Assembly (NCBI GenBank): GCA_963835215.1
Contig: CAWIES010000004.1
Coordinates: 620,001 to 684,000, forward strand
Length of the DNA stretch: 64,000 nt
Reading direction: 5' to 3'
From: Roseiarcus sp963835215
GTDB taxonomy: Bacteria > Pseudomonadota > Alphaproteobacteria > Rhizobiales > Beijerinckiaceae
This document shows positions 33,171 to 43,533 of the stretch, piece by piece. The notes under the pieces are model-generated. The model searched no databases. It was given only the letters and a program-made list of their open reading frames with translations, and had not been told where the DNA came from. Every line of letters begins with the position of its first letter. Positions within the stretch are counted from its first letter, which is position 1. A program made the position numbers and the translations under genes.

Positions 33171-35054
33171 ATGGCGGACAACCATCAGACGACGCGCGCC
33201 GACGCGAGGCCGCCCCTCGCGGCGATGACTTTGGCGGCGCTCGGCGTGGTGTTCGGCGACATCGCCACCAGCCCCCTCTATACGTTCAAGACGGTGCTCG
33301 ATTTCACCGGGGCGCATCCTGACGCGCCGACGATCCTCGGATCGCTGTCGCTGATCCTGTGGACGCTGTTCCTCATCACCACCGTCAAATACGTCAATTT
33401 CGCCATGCGGATCGACAACGACGGCGAGGGCGGGATCATCGCCCTGATGACGCTGCTCGGCGTCAAGAAGCGGCATCGCCCCGCGATCATCGCCGCCGGC
33501 CTGTTCGGCGCCGCGCTGATCTATGGCGACGGCGCGATCACGCCGGCGATCTCGGTGCTCTCGGCGCTCGAAGGCATGGAGCAGGTCACGCCGGCGCTGC
33601 AAAGCTTCGTGCTGCCCGCCGCGGTCGTCATCCTCGTCGCCCTGTTCGCGGTCCAACCGCAGGGCACGGCGCGCATCGGCCGGGCCTTCGGACCGCTCAT
33701 GCTGGTGTGGTGCCTCGTCATGGCGGCGCTGGGCATTTACGGCATCATCCTGCACCCGTCGGTGATCGTCGCGCTCAATCCGATCTACGGCCTGAAGTTT
33801 CTCGTTTCGGGCGGTCTGACCGGCTTCCTCGTGCTCGGCGCCGTGTTCCTTTGCGTCACTGGCGCCGAGGCGCTCTACGCCGACATGGGGCACTTCGGGC
33901 CCAAGCCAATCCGCTTCGCCTGGAGCGGCATCGTATTCCCCAGCCTCATCCTCAACTATGCGGGACAGGCGGCGCTGGTGCTGGACGGCGCGCCGACGGC
34001 GGGCAACATCTTCTACCGCCTTTGCCCGGCGCCGCTGCTGACGCCCCTGATCGTGCTGGCGACGATCGCGACGATCATCGCCAGTCAGTCGATCATCACC
34101 GGCGCGTTCTCGATGACGAGGCAGGCCATTCAGCTCGGCTGGCTGCCGCGCCTGATCATCAAGCAGACTTCGGCGGAGGGCTATGGCCAGATCTACATCG
34201 GCGCGATCAATTGGCTGTTGATGATCGTGACGCTCGGACTGGCGGTCGGCTTCGGCAAATCCGACAACCTCGCCGCCGCCTACGGCATTGCGGTTTCATT
34301 GACCATGCTGATAACCAGCGTGTTGCTGTTCATCGCGATGCGCGAGATTTGGGGCTGGAGCCTCATCGCCGCCAGCGCGGTCGCGACGGTCTTTCTCGTC
34401 GTCGACGGCGCGTTCTTCGCCGCCAACATGGCCAAGGTGTTCCAGGGCGGCTACGTGCCGCTGCTGCTCGCCGCCTTGGTCTACGGAGTGATGTGGATCT
34501 GGCACCGCGGCGCCAACGCCGTGCGCATCCAGGTCGCCGCCGAGCAAACGCCGACCGCGGAATTCGTCGCGCTGCTGCAGTCAGGCCGCATCGCGCGCGT
34601 GCCGGGCTCGGCTGTGTTTCTCACCCGCGCCAAGGAGGGCACGCCGCCGGTCATGTCCTGGCACGTCAAGCAAAACCGCTCGCTGCATGAACACGTCCTC
34701 TCCCTCACGCTCACCGTCCTGTCATCCCCGCGTGTCGACCCGCAAGAGCGCGTCAGCGTGATCCGCCTCACCGACGACTATTTCCGCGCCGAAGTGTTCT
34801 ACGGCTTCATGGAGCTGCCCGACATTCCAGCCCTGATCGCGCACTGCAAGACCCTGGGAGCGCGGGTGGACCTCAACGACGTCACCTATTACGTCGGCCA
34901 CGAGACGATCGTGCCGCGCGAGGACGACCACGCCCTGCCCCATTGGCAAGAGGCGCTGTTCGCCGCGATGGGCCGCAACGCGGCGCGAATCAGCGATTTC
35001 CTCAAGCTGCCGCGCGATCGGGTGGTCGAAATCGGGCGGGAGATCGAGATTTAG
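33171..35054 (+). CDS. kup: Low-affinity potassium uptake protein Kup
   Basis: 627 residues. Begins MADNHQTTRADARPPLAAMT, then the family signature LGVVFGDIATSPLYTFKTVL and YGDGAITPAISVLSALEGM. Twelve predicted helices occupy residues ~20-430, and the cytoplasmic C-terminus has VPGSAVFLTRAKEGTPP and RSLHEHVLSLTL. Proton-coupled K+ import at the inner membrane. Stands alone; no riboswitch is visible in the ~260 bases upstream. Confidence 0.96.
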   Translation: MADNHQTTRADARPPLAAMTLAALGVVFGDIATSPLYTFKTVLDFTGAHPDAPTILGSLSLILWTLFLITTVKYVNFAMRIDNDGEGGIIALMTLLGVKKRHRPAIIAAGLFGAALIYGDGAITPAISVLSALEGMEQVTPALQSFVLPAAVVILVALFAVQPQGTARIGRAFGPLMLVWCLVMAALGIYGIILHPSVIVALNPIYGLKFLVSGGLTGFLVLGAVFLCVTGAEALYADMGHFGPKPIRFAWSGIVFPSLILNYAGQAALVLDGAPTAGNIFYRLCPAPLLTPLIVLATIATIIASQSIITGAFSMTRQAIQLGWLPRLIIKQTSAEGYGQIYIGAINWLLMIVTLGLAVGFGKSDNLAAAYGIAVSLTMLITSVLLFIAMREIWGWSLIAASAVATVFLVVDGAFFAANMAKVFQGGYVPLLLAALVYGVMWIWHRGANAVRIQVAAEQTPTAEFVALLQSGRIARVPGSAVFLTRAKEGTPPVMSWHVKQNRSLHEHVLSLTLTVLSSPRVDPQERVSVIRLTDDYFRAEVFYGFMELPDIPALIAHCKTLGARVDLNDVTYYVGHETIVPREDDHALPHWQEALFAAMGRNAARISDFLKLPRDRVVEIGREIEI

Positions 35055-35250
35055 GGCTTCGCCGGGGCCTTGTCGGCGGGTGGGGGCGCGCTCCGCGGCC
35101 CGGCGCACCGAGGTTGTTGCGGCGCCGCAACACCCGCGCCGCCATTGTGGGGAGACGGCCGCGTATTTGCCGCATTTGCCGGCGATTTCGTTGACTCGCC
35201 TCAGCGGACCGCTATTGATTGTGGCGGATAGTCGGCAACGAGGTGACGCT

Positions 35251-36051
35251 ATGACGAAGCTGCGCGGTGTGTTGCTCGCCTCCGTCGGCGTTGCGGTACT
35301 ATCGTCATCGGCGATCGCCGCCGATCTTCCGACCATGAAGGGGCCGCCGCCCGCGCCCGTCGTCGCTCCCTATTCCTGGACCGGCTTCAATATTGGCGCC
35401 AACATCGGATACGGTTGGGGCGCAGAGAGTGACAATCTCAGCACGAGCGACTTGGCGATTCCCGCCGACTCGTTCACCGTCGAGGGCCTGCTCGGCGGCG
35501 TCCACGCCGGCTATGACTGGCAAATCAACTCCCTCGTGCTCGGCGTTCTCGGCGAACTCGACGTGAGCGGGCTCCGAGGCTCGAAATCGACGTCCTCCAC
35601 CCAGTTCCTTGATGGGTCGGACTGCGCTTCAGAGGGCTGCTACGTCACGAGAGGGTCGCTTGCCTTCCGCAATACATGGCAGGCGTTCCTGCTGGCGCGG
35701 GCGGGCATCGCGTTCGACCGCCTGCTCGTCTACGGCACAGGCGGCTTGGCGATCGCCGACGATCGCGAAACGGCCTCCCTAAGCTTCACCTCGTACGACG
35801 GAGGCTATAGCGACCCGGACGTGTTCGCCAGCGCGTGGGGGGCGCAGACCAAGACCCTCTATGGCTGGGCGCTCGGATTGGGCGCGGAGTATGCGCTCGA
35901 CGCCCATTGGCAGATCGGCGCGCAATACCGCTATGCGCTCTTTCCCAAGACGACCTACACGCTGAACCAAGAACCCATCACGATCCCGATCCAATATAAG
36001 GCTGGGTTCAGCGAGAACATCCTGATGTTGGATGTGGGCTACCATTTCTAG
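35251..36051 (+). CDS. Omp25/Omp31-like outer membrane beta-barrel
   Basis: 266 residues from the ATG at 35251, with a signal peptide cleaved near AIAADLP. The first strand WTGFNIGANIGYGWG and the C-terminal LDVGYHF with terminal Phe are the hallmarks of Rhizobiales Omp25/31 porin-like barrels; alternating strands fill the rest. An internal Cys pair (DCASEGCYV) lies in a loop. Convergent with the next gene, with 9 bases between stops. Confidence 0.88.
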   Translation: MTKLRGVLLASVGVAVLSSSAIAADLPTMKGPPPAPVVAPYSWTGFNIGANIGYGWGAESDNLSTSDLAIPADSFTVEGLLGGVHAGYDWQINSLVLGVLGELDVSGLRGSKSTSSTQFLDGSDCASEGCYVTRGSLAFRNTWQAFLLARAGIAFDRLLVYGTGGLAIADDRETASLSFTSYDGGYSDPDVFASAWGAQTKTLYGWALGLGAEYALDAHWQIGAQYRYALFPKTTYTLNQEPITIPIQYKAGFSENILMLDVGYHF

Positions 36052-36060
36052 AGCCGCCGG

Positions 36061-37332
36061 TCAGGCTCCCTCCTCGAGCAGTGAGAGAAACGGCTCGAAC
36101 GCCTTGCCGCCGGCCATCGGATTGTCGATGGCGTCGACGATTGCGATCGTCGTCTTGTGGCGCGGCAACGCTTCCCGCAGATAGGCTTCGAGCGCGCTCC
36201 TCTCCTGCGGCGTCGCCGCTCGCGGAATGACGATCTTCAACGTCATCTCGCTTAAGCTGGTCTGCACCAATTGCCACTCGCGATGGTCGACGATCGCGGC
36301 GAGCGTCTCGCCGCGAATTCCCGTCGGCATGAATGCGCGCCCATCTGGCATGCGCAGCAGTCCGCGCTGCCGGCCGACGACTTCCTCCAGCCGGCGCAGG
36401 CCGGGCGCGCGCTTGGCCGAACTCGAAGCGAAGCGGACATAATCCCCCGGCGCGTAGCGGATCAGCGGCGTAGCGAAGGCGAACAGCGGCGTGACGACGA
36501 CAGGCGTCGGCGCGCGCGGATCGGCGCCGGGGCGCGGACCCTCGAGCCAGGCGATCTCCTCGCTGACGCGCAGGCGGCCATCGGGGTCCTCGGCCGCGAT
36601 CGGCCCGAGTTCGCTGGTCGAATAGAGGTTGATGACCTTCGCCGCGAGACCCCGTTCGATCGCCGCGCGCATGTCAGCCCGCAGCACCGAGCCCGTGACC
36701 AGCACGGCCCGCAGATCCGGCAGACCGCCGCCGCCGGCGATCTCGGCCCAGGCGGCGGCGATGTTCGGCAAGGTCAGCGCATGCGTGGTGCGGCGCTGGC
36801 GCAACAACTCGACCTGCGCGGGAAAATCGAGCCCGATCGGCACGACGACGATGCCCGGCGCGGGATCGAGCGACGGCGCGACGTTCTTCGACATCGCGAA
36901 TTCGAACATCGGCCACAACCCGTGCCAACGCAGAGCCCGGTTGATGAGGACCTCGGAGGCGGCGCGCTGCACCAGCGTCTGCCGGAAGCTGAGCGGCGTG
37001 CCGGTCGAGCCCGAGGTGGAATAGGCCGCGAGCGAGCCCATGTCGGGGGGCACGATTTCCGCCAACAGCGCCTCCTCGCCGGCCTTCGCCTCGTTCCGGG
37101 TGAGAACCGGCACGTCGCGCCAGCCGGCGAAGTCGAACGAACCGTCGGCGCGAAACAGCGGCCTCAATCGCCCGCTATCGCGATAGAACGGGACATGCGC
37201 GTGCGCATGGCGCGCGAGCCGCTCCAGAAGCGCGATCTGGCGCCGTTCGACTTCGCGGCGCGGAAACTCCGGGCTGGCCGCGAAGGCGCGCGACAATTGC
37301 TCGAAAATCACCTTGGCCTGCAAATCGGACAT
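36061..37332 (-). CDS. PaaK-like adenylate-forming enzyme
   Basis: 423 residues of the phenylacetate-CoA ligase/CapK type. ATP loop STSGSTGTPLSFRQT, acceptor region LYSTSELGPIAAEDPDGRL, and RYAPGDYVRFA at the GD position. Standing apart from catabolic genes, it may activate an acid for transfer rather than for degradation. Substrate unknown. Confidence 0.82.
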   Translation of the reverse strand: MSDLQAKVIFEQLSRAFAASPEFPRREVERRQIALLERLARHAHAHVPFYRDSGRLRPLFRADGSFDFAGWRDVPVLTRNEAKAGEEALLAEIVPPDMGSLAAYSTSGSTGTPLSFRQTLVQRAASEVLINRALRWHGLWPMFEFAMSKNVAPSLDPAPGIVVVPIGLDFPAQVELLRQRRTTHALTLPNIAAAWAEIAGGGGLPDLRAVLVTGSVLRADMRAAIERGLAAKVINLYSTSELGPIAAEDPDGRLRVSEEIAWLEGPRPGADPRAPTPVVVTPLFAFATPLIRYAPGDYVRFASSSAKRAPGLRRLEEVVGRQRGLLRMPDGRAFMPTGIRGETLAAIVDHREWQLVQTSLSEMTLKIVIPRAATPQERSALEAYLREALPRHKTTIAIVDAIDNPMAGGKAFEPFLSLLEEGA

Positions 37333-37479
37333 GCTGGGCGCAATCGCTCCATCCGCGAGGGCCGCCGGCGTGCGAGCCGGAGGCCGGCGAAGGCGATCTG
37401 CTTACCGCGTTTTCCGCTTGCCGACGAATTGCGGCCGCCGTTCCTCGACCACTCCCCCAAAAGCGAGAGGAGAGTCTCG

Positions 37480-37890
37480 TCAGGGCTTCGCCGGGGCGGC
37501 GGGCGCGATCTCGAAGACCGCATTGGCGTTTGCGTTGACGTGCTGCTTCGGCTGGTTGAGGCGCTCGCCGGGCGGTACGAATTGCATGTTTTGTCGATCG
37601 TTGAGCGAGGTGTTCACGTTCAACTGAACGACACGGCAGTCGCCTTTGTATTCGTTGGCGAGCACATCGCACTGACGGTTGATGACGTCATAGAGCGACT
37701 GACTGGCGCTGGTCATCGCCTTGCTCATGTCGGCGGAGGCGGCGTTGTCGTCGACCGGCAGCGACACCTGAAAATTTGCGTTGATCCTCACCGTCTTATC
37801 GACGCCGTCGGCGCATTGACGGCACTCCTGGGCGAGGGCGGGCGCGCTGGCCGCGACGAATGCGAGAACGAGAGCCGGGGCGAGTTTCAT
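37480..37890 (-). CDS. Secreted hypothetical protein
   Basis: 136 residues with a clear signal peptide (MKLAPALVLAFVAASAPALAQ) and four cysteines (ECRQCADG, NRQCDVL, GDCRVV) that could form two periplasmic disulfides. Ends in an Ala/Pro/Lys tail. No family recognised. It stands 147 bases upstream of the PaaK-like gene on the same strand. Confidence 0.7.
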   Translation of the reverse strand: MKLAPALVLAFVAASAPALAQECRQCADGVDKTVRINANFQVSLPVDDNAASADMSKAMTSASQSLYDVINRQCDVLANEYKGDCRVVQLNVNTSLNDRQNMQFVPPGERLNQPKQHVNANANAVFEIAPAAPAKP

Positions 37891-38075
37891 CGTGAACGCT
37901 CCAAAACTTCCAGTCCGATCTTGAATCGGTCGGGAGCACTATCGGAAATCTCGGTCACAGTCCTCGCAGACCCGCTGGCAGGGTTAAGCCTGTCTTGCCG
38001 TGTTCGCAGCGACGCGGCGCTCTGGCCGTCGCCCTGTGCGTCGTCCTATGCTGGCCTGTCTCCTGGAGTTCTCCC

Positions 38076-39027
38076 TTGCCCCAAGCATCTTCTTCCGCCG
38101 GCTCGCAGGACTACGTCGGCGACCCCCGCAACGACGACGTCCTGATCAGCGTCAACGGCGTCCTCAGCCCACGCCCCGAGGCGAAGGTCTCGGTGTTCAA
38201 TTCCGGCTTCGTGCTGGGCGACGGGGTGTGGGAGGGGCTGCGCCTTAACGGGGGACGTATCGCGTTCCTCGACCAGCATTTCGATCGCCTGTGGGACGGG
38301 GCGAAGATGCTGCGCATCGACATCGGCCTGACGCGCCAGGCGCTCGCCGCGCGTCTGTTCGACGTGATCGAGGCCAATGACATGCGCGATGGCGTACACA
38401 TCCGGCTGATGGTGACGCGCGGCGTCAAGCGCTCGCCCTATCAGGACCCGCGCCTGACCATCGGCGCCGCGACAATCGTCATCATCCCAGAATGGAAACT
38501 GCCGAAGCCCGAGATGCTGGCGCGCGGCCTCGATCTCTTCACCGTTCACGTGCGCCGCACCGGCCCGGCCGAGCAGGACCAGAAACTCAACTCGCACTCC
38601 AAACTCAACTGCATCCTCGCCTGCATCCAGGCGATGGAGGCCGGCGCCGACGAAGCGCTGATGCTCGATGACCGCGGTTTCGTCGCCACTTGCAATTCGA
38701 CGCATTTCTTCATCGTGCGGCGCGGCGAACTGTGGACTTCGGGCGGCGGCTATTGCCTTGGCGGCATCACCCGCGAGGCGGTGCTGCGAGCGGCGCGGCG
38801 CGCCGGCATTCCGGCGCATGAAAAGGACTTCTCGCTGTTCGACGTCTATGGCGCCGACGAAGCCTTCTGCACCGGCACCTTCGCCGGGCTCACCGCCAGT
38901 CGCCAAAGTCGACGGCCGGCCGATCGGCGAATATCCGCGCGAGACGGGCGACGCGTCGGGGCCGATGACGAAACGGCTGCGCACGCTCTACAAGGCGCTG
39001 GAGGCCGAGGAAGCGCGCGGGCGATGA
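38076..39027 (+). CDS. Class IV PLP aminotransferase (IlvE/DAAT-like)
   Basis: About 316 residues. Start taken at TTG 38076, with GGAG about 8 bases upstream. Family landmarks: VSVFNSGFVLGDGVWEGLRL, RIAFLDQHFDRL, the PLP-lysine stretch LNSHSKLNCILACIQAMEAGADEALMLD, GGITREAVL and EAFCTGTFAGLTPVAKVDGRPIG. Transfers amino groups of branched-chain or D-amino acids. One extra G near 38899 breaks the frame; the tail resumes as VAKVDGRPIGEYPRETG and ends at 39027. Upstream of a sulfotransferase-like gene. Confidence 0.86.
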
Positions 39028-39049
39028 GGGGCATGAGGTCGCCACCGCA

Positions 39050-39089
39050 CCACCCTCACCCCGGCCCTCTCCCGCAAGCGGGAGAGGGG
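39050..39089. repeat. Palindromic repeat, short form
   Basis: CCCTCACCCCGGCCCTCTCC plus CGCAAGCGGGAGAGGG. Same family as the copies at 3014 and 5026, intergenic here. Confidence 0.85.
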
Positions 39090-39094
39090 AAACT

Positions 39095-39147
39095 CCCCTT
39101 CTCCCGCTTGCGGGAGAAGGTGGCCGCGAAGCGGCCGGATGAGGGCC
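39095..39147. repeat. Two-hairpin palindromic repeat
   Basis: Hairpin 1 is CCTTCTCCCGC / GCGGGAGAAGG; hairpin 2 is GGCCGC-GAA-GCGGCC; then GGATGAGGG. It ends just before the sulfotransferase-like start at 39152, where it takes up the ribosome-binding region. Confidence 0.87.
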
Positions 39148-39151
39148 GGAC

Positions 39152-39941
39152 GTGACGAAACACGCACTGCCCCCCATTCGCATCGCCATGTGGTCCGGGC
39201 CGCGCAACATCTCGACCGCGATGATGCGCGCGTTCGGCAATCGCGCGCGACTGCGCGGTCAGCGACGAGCCGTTCTACGCCGCCTATCTCGCCGCAACCG
39301 GCCTCGACCATCCGATGCGCGACGAAGTCATCGCCTCGCAGCCAACCGACTGGCGCGCGGTCGCGAGCGCGATGGTCGGCCCCGTCGCCGGGCGGCAAGG
39401 CGATCTGGTACCAGAAGCACATGACCCATCACATGCTGCCCGGCTTCGGCCGCGACTGGATCGATGGGCTGCGTCAACGCCTTCCTGATCCGCTCGCCCG
39501 AGGCGGTGCTCGCCTCCTACGCGCAGAAGCGCCGCGGGCCGACTTCGCGCTCGACGAGATCGGCCTGCCGGCGCAGCTCGAGCTGTTCGAGCGCGCCGCC
39601 GACCGGCTTGGCCGCGCGCCGCCGGTCGTCGAAGGACACGACGTGCTCGCCGATCCGCAGGCGGTGCTTGAGCGCGCTGTGCGCGGCGCTGCGGCATCGC
39701 CTTCGATCCGGCGATGCTCGCCTGGCCGCCGGGCCGGCGCGCGAGCGACGGCGTCTGGGCGCCGGCCTGGTACGACGCGGTCGAGCGCTCGACCGGCTTT
39801 GCGCCCGCCGCGCGCCGAGGCCGGATTCGACGACCTTGCCTGATTCGCTCGAAGCCGATCGCCGAGGCGGCGCGCCCGCTCTACGAGCGGCTGGCGCGCC
39901 ATCAAGCTTGCGCCGGCCGCGCGCTGAGCGCTTGGCCCTAA
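39152..39941 (+). CDS. Sulfotransferase-like P-loop protein, heavily frame-disrupted
   Basis: Starts MTKHALPPIRIAMWSGPRNI, then STAMMRAFGNR, the nucleotide-binding signature of a sulfotransferase family that often follows class IV aminotransferases. Later segments lie in different frames: DEPFYAAYLAATGLDHPM, WYQKHMTHHMLPGFGRDW, NAFLIRSPEAVLASYAQKR, IGLPAQLELFERAADRLG, ALERLARHQACAGRALSAWP. At least six one- or two-base frame changes occur in under 800 bases, too dense for normal decay with the sequence otherwise conserved. Substrate unknown. Confidence 0.72.
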
Positions 39942-40022
39942 CGAAGTCCAGCGCGATAGAAGGGCGTCAAGGCGTCCGCTCGACCCTTGACGGCCCGAAA
40001 GGCCCGTCGCATCAGGACTCCG

Positions 40023-40857
40023 ATGCCCACGCTCGTGCTGCCCTTTCCCGCGATCAACCCCGTCCTGGTTCAATGGGGTCCGCTGGCGATTCGCTGGTAT
40101 GCGCTCGCCTATATCGCCGGGCTGATCGCCGGCTGGGCGCTGATCCGCCGGCTCGTCGTCCGACGGCGCTGTGGGGCGGCGCGGCGCGCCCCAGCGCCGA
40201 CAGCATCGACGATCTGCTGGTCTATTGCGCGCTCGGCGTCGTCATCGGCGGCCGGCTCGGCAATGTGCTGTTCTACGATCCCGGCCTATTATTTCGCCCA
40301 TCCGCTCGAGATCTTCGAAGTCTGGCAAGGCGGCATGGCCTTCCACGGCGGCCTGATCGGCGCGGCGCTCGGCGTCGGCGCTGTTCGCGCGCCGCTACCA
40401 GACGCCGCTGCTGACCGTGTTCGACCTCGCCGTCGTCTGGTCGCGCCGATCGGCATCTTCCTCGGCCGGCATCGCCAATTTCATCAAGCCGGAGCTGTGG
40501 GGCCGGCCGACCGACGTGCCCTGGGCGATGATCTTTCCCGGCTCCGACGGCCTGCCGCGCCATCCGAGCCAGATCTACGAGGCGACTGCTCGAGGGGCTC
40601 GCGGTCTTCGTCGTCCTGCGCCTTCGCGGCGCGCCGCGGCGCGCTGCGCCGGCCCGGGCTGATCGCCGGGCGGCTTCGGCGTTCTCTACGGCGCTGGCGC
40701 GCATCTTCTGCGAGTTCTTTCGCGATCCCGATCCGCGCCTCGAGGATCTCGGCGGACGGCCTGACGATGGGCATGGTGCTGTCGGCGCCGCTGATCATGA
40801 TCGGCCTCGGCGCTGATCGTCTGGAGCCTGCGCGACCCGCGCAGGAGCGCCGGCATG
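40023..40857 (+). CDS. lgt: Prolipoprotein diacylglyceryl transferase, frame-disrupted
   Basis: Inner-membrane enzyme that attaches diacylglycerol to lipoprotein precursors. Starts MPTLVLPFPAINPVLVQWGP, then LAIRWYALAYIAGLIAGW, IDDLLVYCALGVVIGGRLGNVLFYDP, YYFAHPLEIFEVWQGGMAFHGG, VAPIGIFLGR, IANFIKPELWGRPTDVPWAM, LPRHPSQIYEA, LTMGMVLSAP. These segments are collinear but spread over all three frames, with about nine frame changes, mostly one extra base (for example CCC-G-GCC in DP-AYYF). Lgt is essential in Gram-negatives, so sequence error is the likely cause. Confidence 0.9.
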
Positions 40858-41956
40858 AGCGCGCTCGGCGAGGAAATCAAGGCGATGATCGCGCAGCGAC
40901 GGGCCGATCACGGTCGAGCGCTACATGGAGCTGGCGCTCGCCCATCCGCGAACACGGCTATTACATGACCCGCGATCCGTTCGGCGCGGCCGGCGACTTC
41001 ACCACCGCGCCGGAAATCTCGCAGATGTTCGGCGAGCTGCTCGGCCTGTGGGCGGCGGAGGTGTGGGTCGTCGATGGGGCGGCCCAATCCGGTGCGCCTG
41101 ATCGAGCTCGGCCCCGGCCGCGGCACGCTGATGAGCGACGCGCTGCGCGCCGCGCGCATCGTTCCCGAATTCCGCGCCGCGCTCGACGTCACGCTGGTCG
41201 AGACCAGCCCGACGCTCGCGGAGATCCAGTACGAGACGCTGCTGACCGCCGGCGCGCCGATCGCCTGGCGCTCCGAGCCTCGCCGAGGCGCCCGGACGGG
41301 CCGGCGATCGTCATCGCCAACGAATTTCTCGACGCGCTGCCGGTGCGCCAATACGTGCGCCGCGGCGGCCGCTGGCGCGAGCGCGTCGTGCGCCTCGACG
41401 ACGGCGGGCGAACTCGCATTCGGCGTCGCGCGACGATGCCGAGCCTCATCTCAAGCTCGAAGGCGCGGAGGGCGACGTGCTCGAGATCAGCGCCGCCGCG
41501 CCACCGCTTCATGTTCGAACTCGGCGCGCGGCTCGCCAAACAGGGCGGCGCGGCGCTGTTCATCGATTACGGGCCACCGGCCACCGGCTTCGGCGATACC
41601 CTGCAGGCGGTGCGCGCCCATCCGCAGGTCGATCCGCTGGCCGAGCCGGGCGAGAGCCGACCTGACCGCCCATGTCGATTTCGCCGCGATGGCGCGCAGC
41701 GCGCGCGCCGCCGGCGCCGCGGTCTATGGCCCGATCGACCAGGGCGACTTCCTGCGCGCGCTCGGCATCGACTTGCGCACGCGCGCGCTCGCCGAACGCG
41801 CGCCCGAGCGCGCGGCCGAGTTCGAGGCGGCGCGCCAGCGCCTGGTCGGCAAGGGCGAGGGCGAGATGGGCGCGCTGTTCAAGGCGATGGTCGGTCGCCA
41901 ATCGCGCCGTGCCCGCCCCGCCCGGCTTCCAGAGCGGGCTGGCGAAGCCAGCGTGA
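40855..41956 (+). CDS. NDUFAF7-like SAM-dependent methyltransferase, frame-disrupted
   Basis: Starts MSALGEEIKAMIA at 40855, overlapping the lgt stop, followed by EHGYYMTRDPFGAAGDFTTAPEISQMFGELLGLWAAEVW, the SAM-binding RLIELGPGRGTLMSDALRAAR, VIANEFLDALPVRQYVRRGGRWRERVV and AHPQVDPLAEPG. This is the COG1565 family, whose mitochondrial member methylates an arginine of complex I. Several frame changes break it (near 40900, 41080, 41290, 41410, 41510, 41655, 41900). The lgt-methyltransferase-pgeF order is conserved in many alphaproteobacteria. Confidence 0.87.
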
Positions 41957-42734
41957 GCGGCGCGGAAGCCCTGCGCGGCCGGCTCGCTCGCCCTGCCCGG
42001 CGTCGCGCACGCCTTCTTCACCCGCCGCGGCGGCGTGTCGGCTGGCGTCTACGCCTCGCTCAACGGCGGCGTCGGCTCGCGCGACGAGGCGCGATGCGGT
42101 CAGCGAGAACCGCGCCCGCATGGCGGCTGCGCTCGGCATCGCGCCCGGGCGGCTGTCGATCCCCTATCAGGTCCATTCGCCCGACGTCGTCGCCCTCAGC
42201 GAGCCGTTCGCGCCCGAGGCGCGCCCGCGCTGCGACGCGCTCGTCACCGCGACGCCCGGGCTCGGCCTCGGCGTCACCGGCGCCGACTGCGGCATGATCC
42301 TGTTCGCCGACCCGGAGGCGCGCGTGATCGGCGCCGCGCACGCCGGCTGGAAGGGCGCGCTGACGGCGTCGTCGAGGCGACGGTCGCGGCGATGGAGAAG
42401 CTCGGCGCGGATCGCTGACCGCATCCACGCCGCGCTCGGCCCCTGCATCGCGCAGGCCTCCTACGAGGTCGGCGCCGGAATTCGTCGCCGCTTTCGCCGC
42501 GGGCGATGGCGACTCGCGCGCGGTTCTTCATCGCCGAGCGTCAACGACGGGCGGTCGATGTTCGATCTGCACGGCTATATCGCCGAGCGCGCCCGGCGCG
42601 CCGGGATCGGCCGCTTCGAGGACCTCGGGCTCGACACCTACGCCGACGAGGCGCGCTTCTTCAGCTATCGCCGCGCCACCCACCGCAAGGAGGCCGACTA
42701 CGGCCGGCTGGTGGCGGCGATCGCGCTGGCGTAA
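41953..42734 (+). CDS. pgeF: Peptidoglycan editing factor / laccase-domain protein, frame-disrupted
   Basis: Starts with GTG at 41953, overlapping the methyltransferase stop. Family landmarks: GVAHAFFTRRGGVSAGVYASLNGG, YQVHSPDVVAL, CDALVTATPGLGLGVTGADCGMILFADPEARVIGAAHAGWKGAL, IHAALGPCIAQASYEVG and DLGLDTYADEARFFSYRRATHRKEADYGRL. The metal-binding residues His in QVHSP, Cys in TGADC and His in AAHAGW are present. Frame changes near 41985, 42095, 42365, 42410, 42480 and 42530. Confidence 0.9.
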
Positions 42735-42795
42735 GGACTTTTCGGGGCGAGGCTTGGCGCGCTGCCTCGCGGTTGACCGGCGCCCCGGCTCCGAT

Positions 42796-43521
42796 ATGTT
42801 CGCCCCGTCGCCTTCCGTGCCCCGACCTTTTAGGACCGCGCGCTTGAGCACTTCGGCCACGAGCGCTGCCCCGCATGAAGCTGACAATTTGGGGCGTCAA
42901 GCCGCGTTCCTGTCGATTGTCGCGACGATCTATTTTCTTTGCGCTGCGGTCGCCGCTCACCTTGTCAGTCCGCAATACGACCTCTTCAGAGATTACCTCG
43001 GCGACTATGCGACGGGTCCATACGGCTGGATCTATGGCTCGGCGTTCTGGGCGTCGTTCGTCGCAACGTTCGCCTTGGCGGTTGCGTTTCTCCGCCTTGG
43101 GCCCGGCGTGGCGCTGTCGCGCATCGGTCTCGTGCTGATGATCGTCGTCGCGCTCACCTTCCCGATCGAATATTTCTTTCCAACCGATATTCTGCTGCCC
43201 GGCGCGCCGCCGGCGACGACGGTCGGCTTGATTCATGTGATCGCCGCGATGATCGAATGGACGCTCTATCCAATCGGCGCGCTCTTGTTGACGCTGCCAT
43301 TGCGGCGCGACCCAGATTGGGTTGGCGGTTACCGGCGGCTCCTCGGCTATGCCCTGCTATCGTTTTGCCTGCTCGCGGGCCTTTGGGTCGTGATCGCCCT
43401 GCAGGCGCCCTTCGCCGGACTCGCCGACAAACTCTTCTTCCTCGTTCGCAACCTATGGGCCTTGTTCGCTGGCCTCATGTTGCTCGGATCGGGCCAGGCG
43501 AAGCGGCCGGCGCCGCGGTGA
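42796..43521 (+). CDS. DUF998-like membrane protein
   Basis: About 241 residues with seven predicted helices (AAFLSIVATIYFLCAAVAAHLVSPQYDLFRDYLGDYA; VALTFPIEYFFPTDI; ALLSFCLLAGLWVVIALQ), consistent with the DUF998 family. The start is uncertain: ATG 42796, or TTG 42844 which has AGGA upstream. Function unknown. Followed 12 bases later by another membrane protein gene. Confidence 0.72.
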   Translation: MFAPSPSVPRPFRTARLSTSATSAAPHEADNLGRQAAFLSIVATIYFLCAAVAAHLVSPQYDLFRDYLGDYATGPYGWIYGSAFWASFVATFALAVAFLRLGPGVALSRIGLVLMIVVALTFPIEYFFPTDILLPGAPPATTVGLIHVIAAMIEWTLYPIGALLLTLPLRRDPDWVGGYRRLLGYALLSFCLLAGLWVVIALQAPFAGLADKLFFLVRNLWALFAGLMLLGSGQAKRPAPR

Positions 43522-43533
43522 CCGGAGATTGCG

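Noticed and set aside
39987..42734. A 915-codon open frame spanning lgt, the methyltransferase and pgeF, as if a giant fusion protein.
   Set aside because: The recognisable parts of each enzyme repeatedly leave and re-enter this frame. It stays open only because GC-rich DNA has few stops and one-base errors shuffle the frames.
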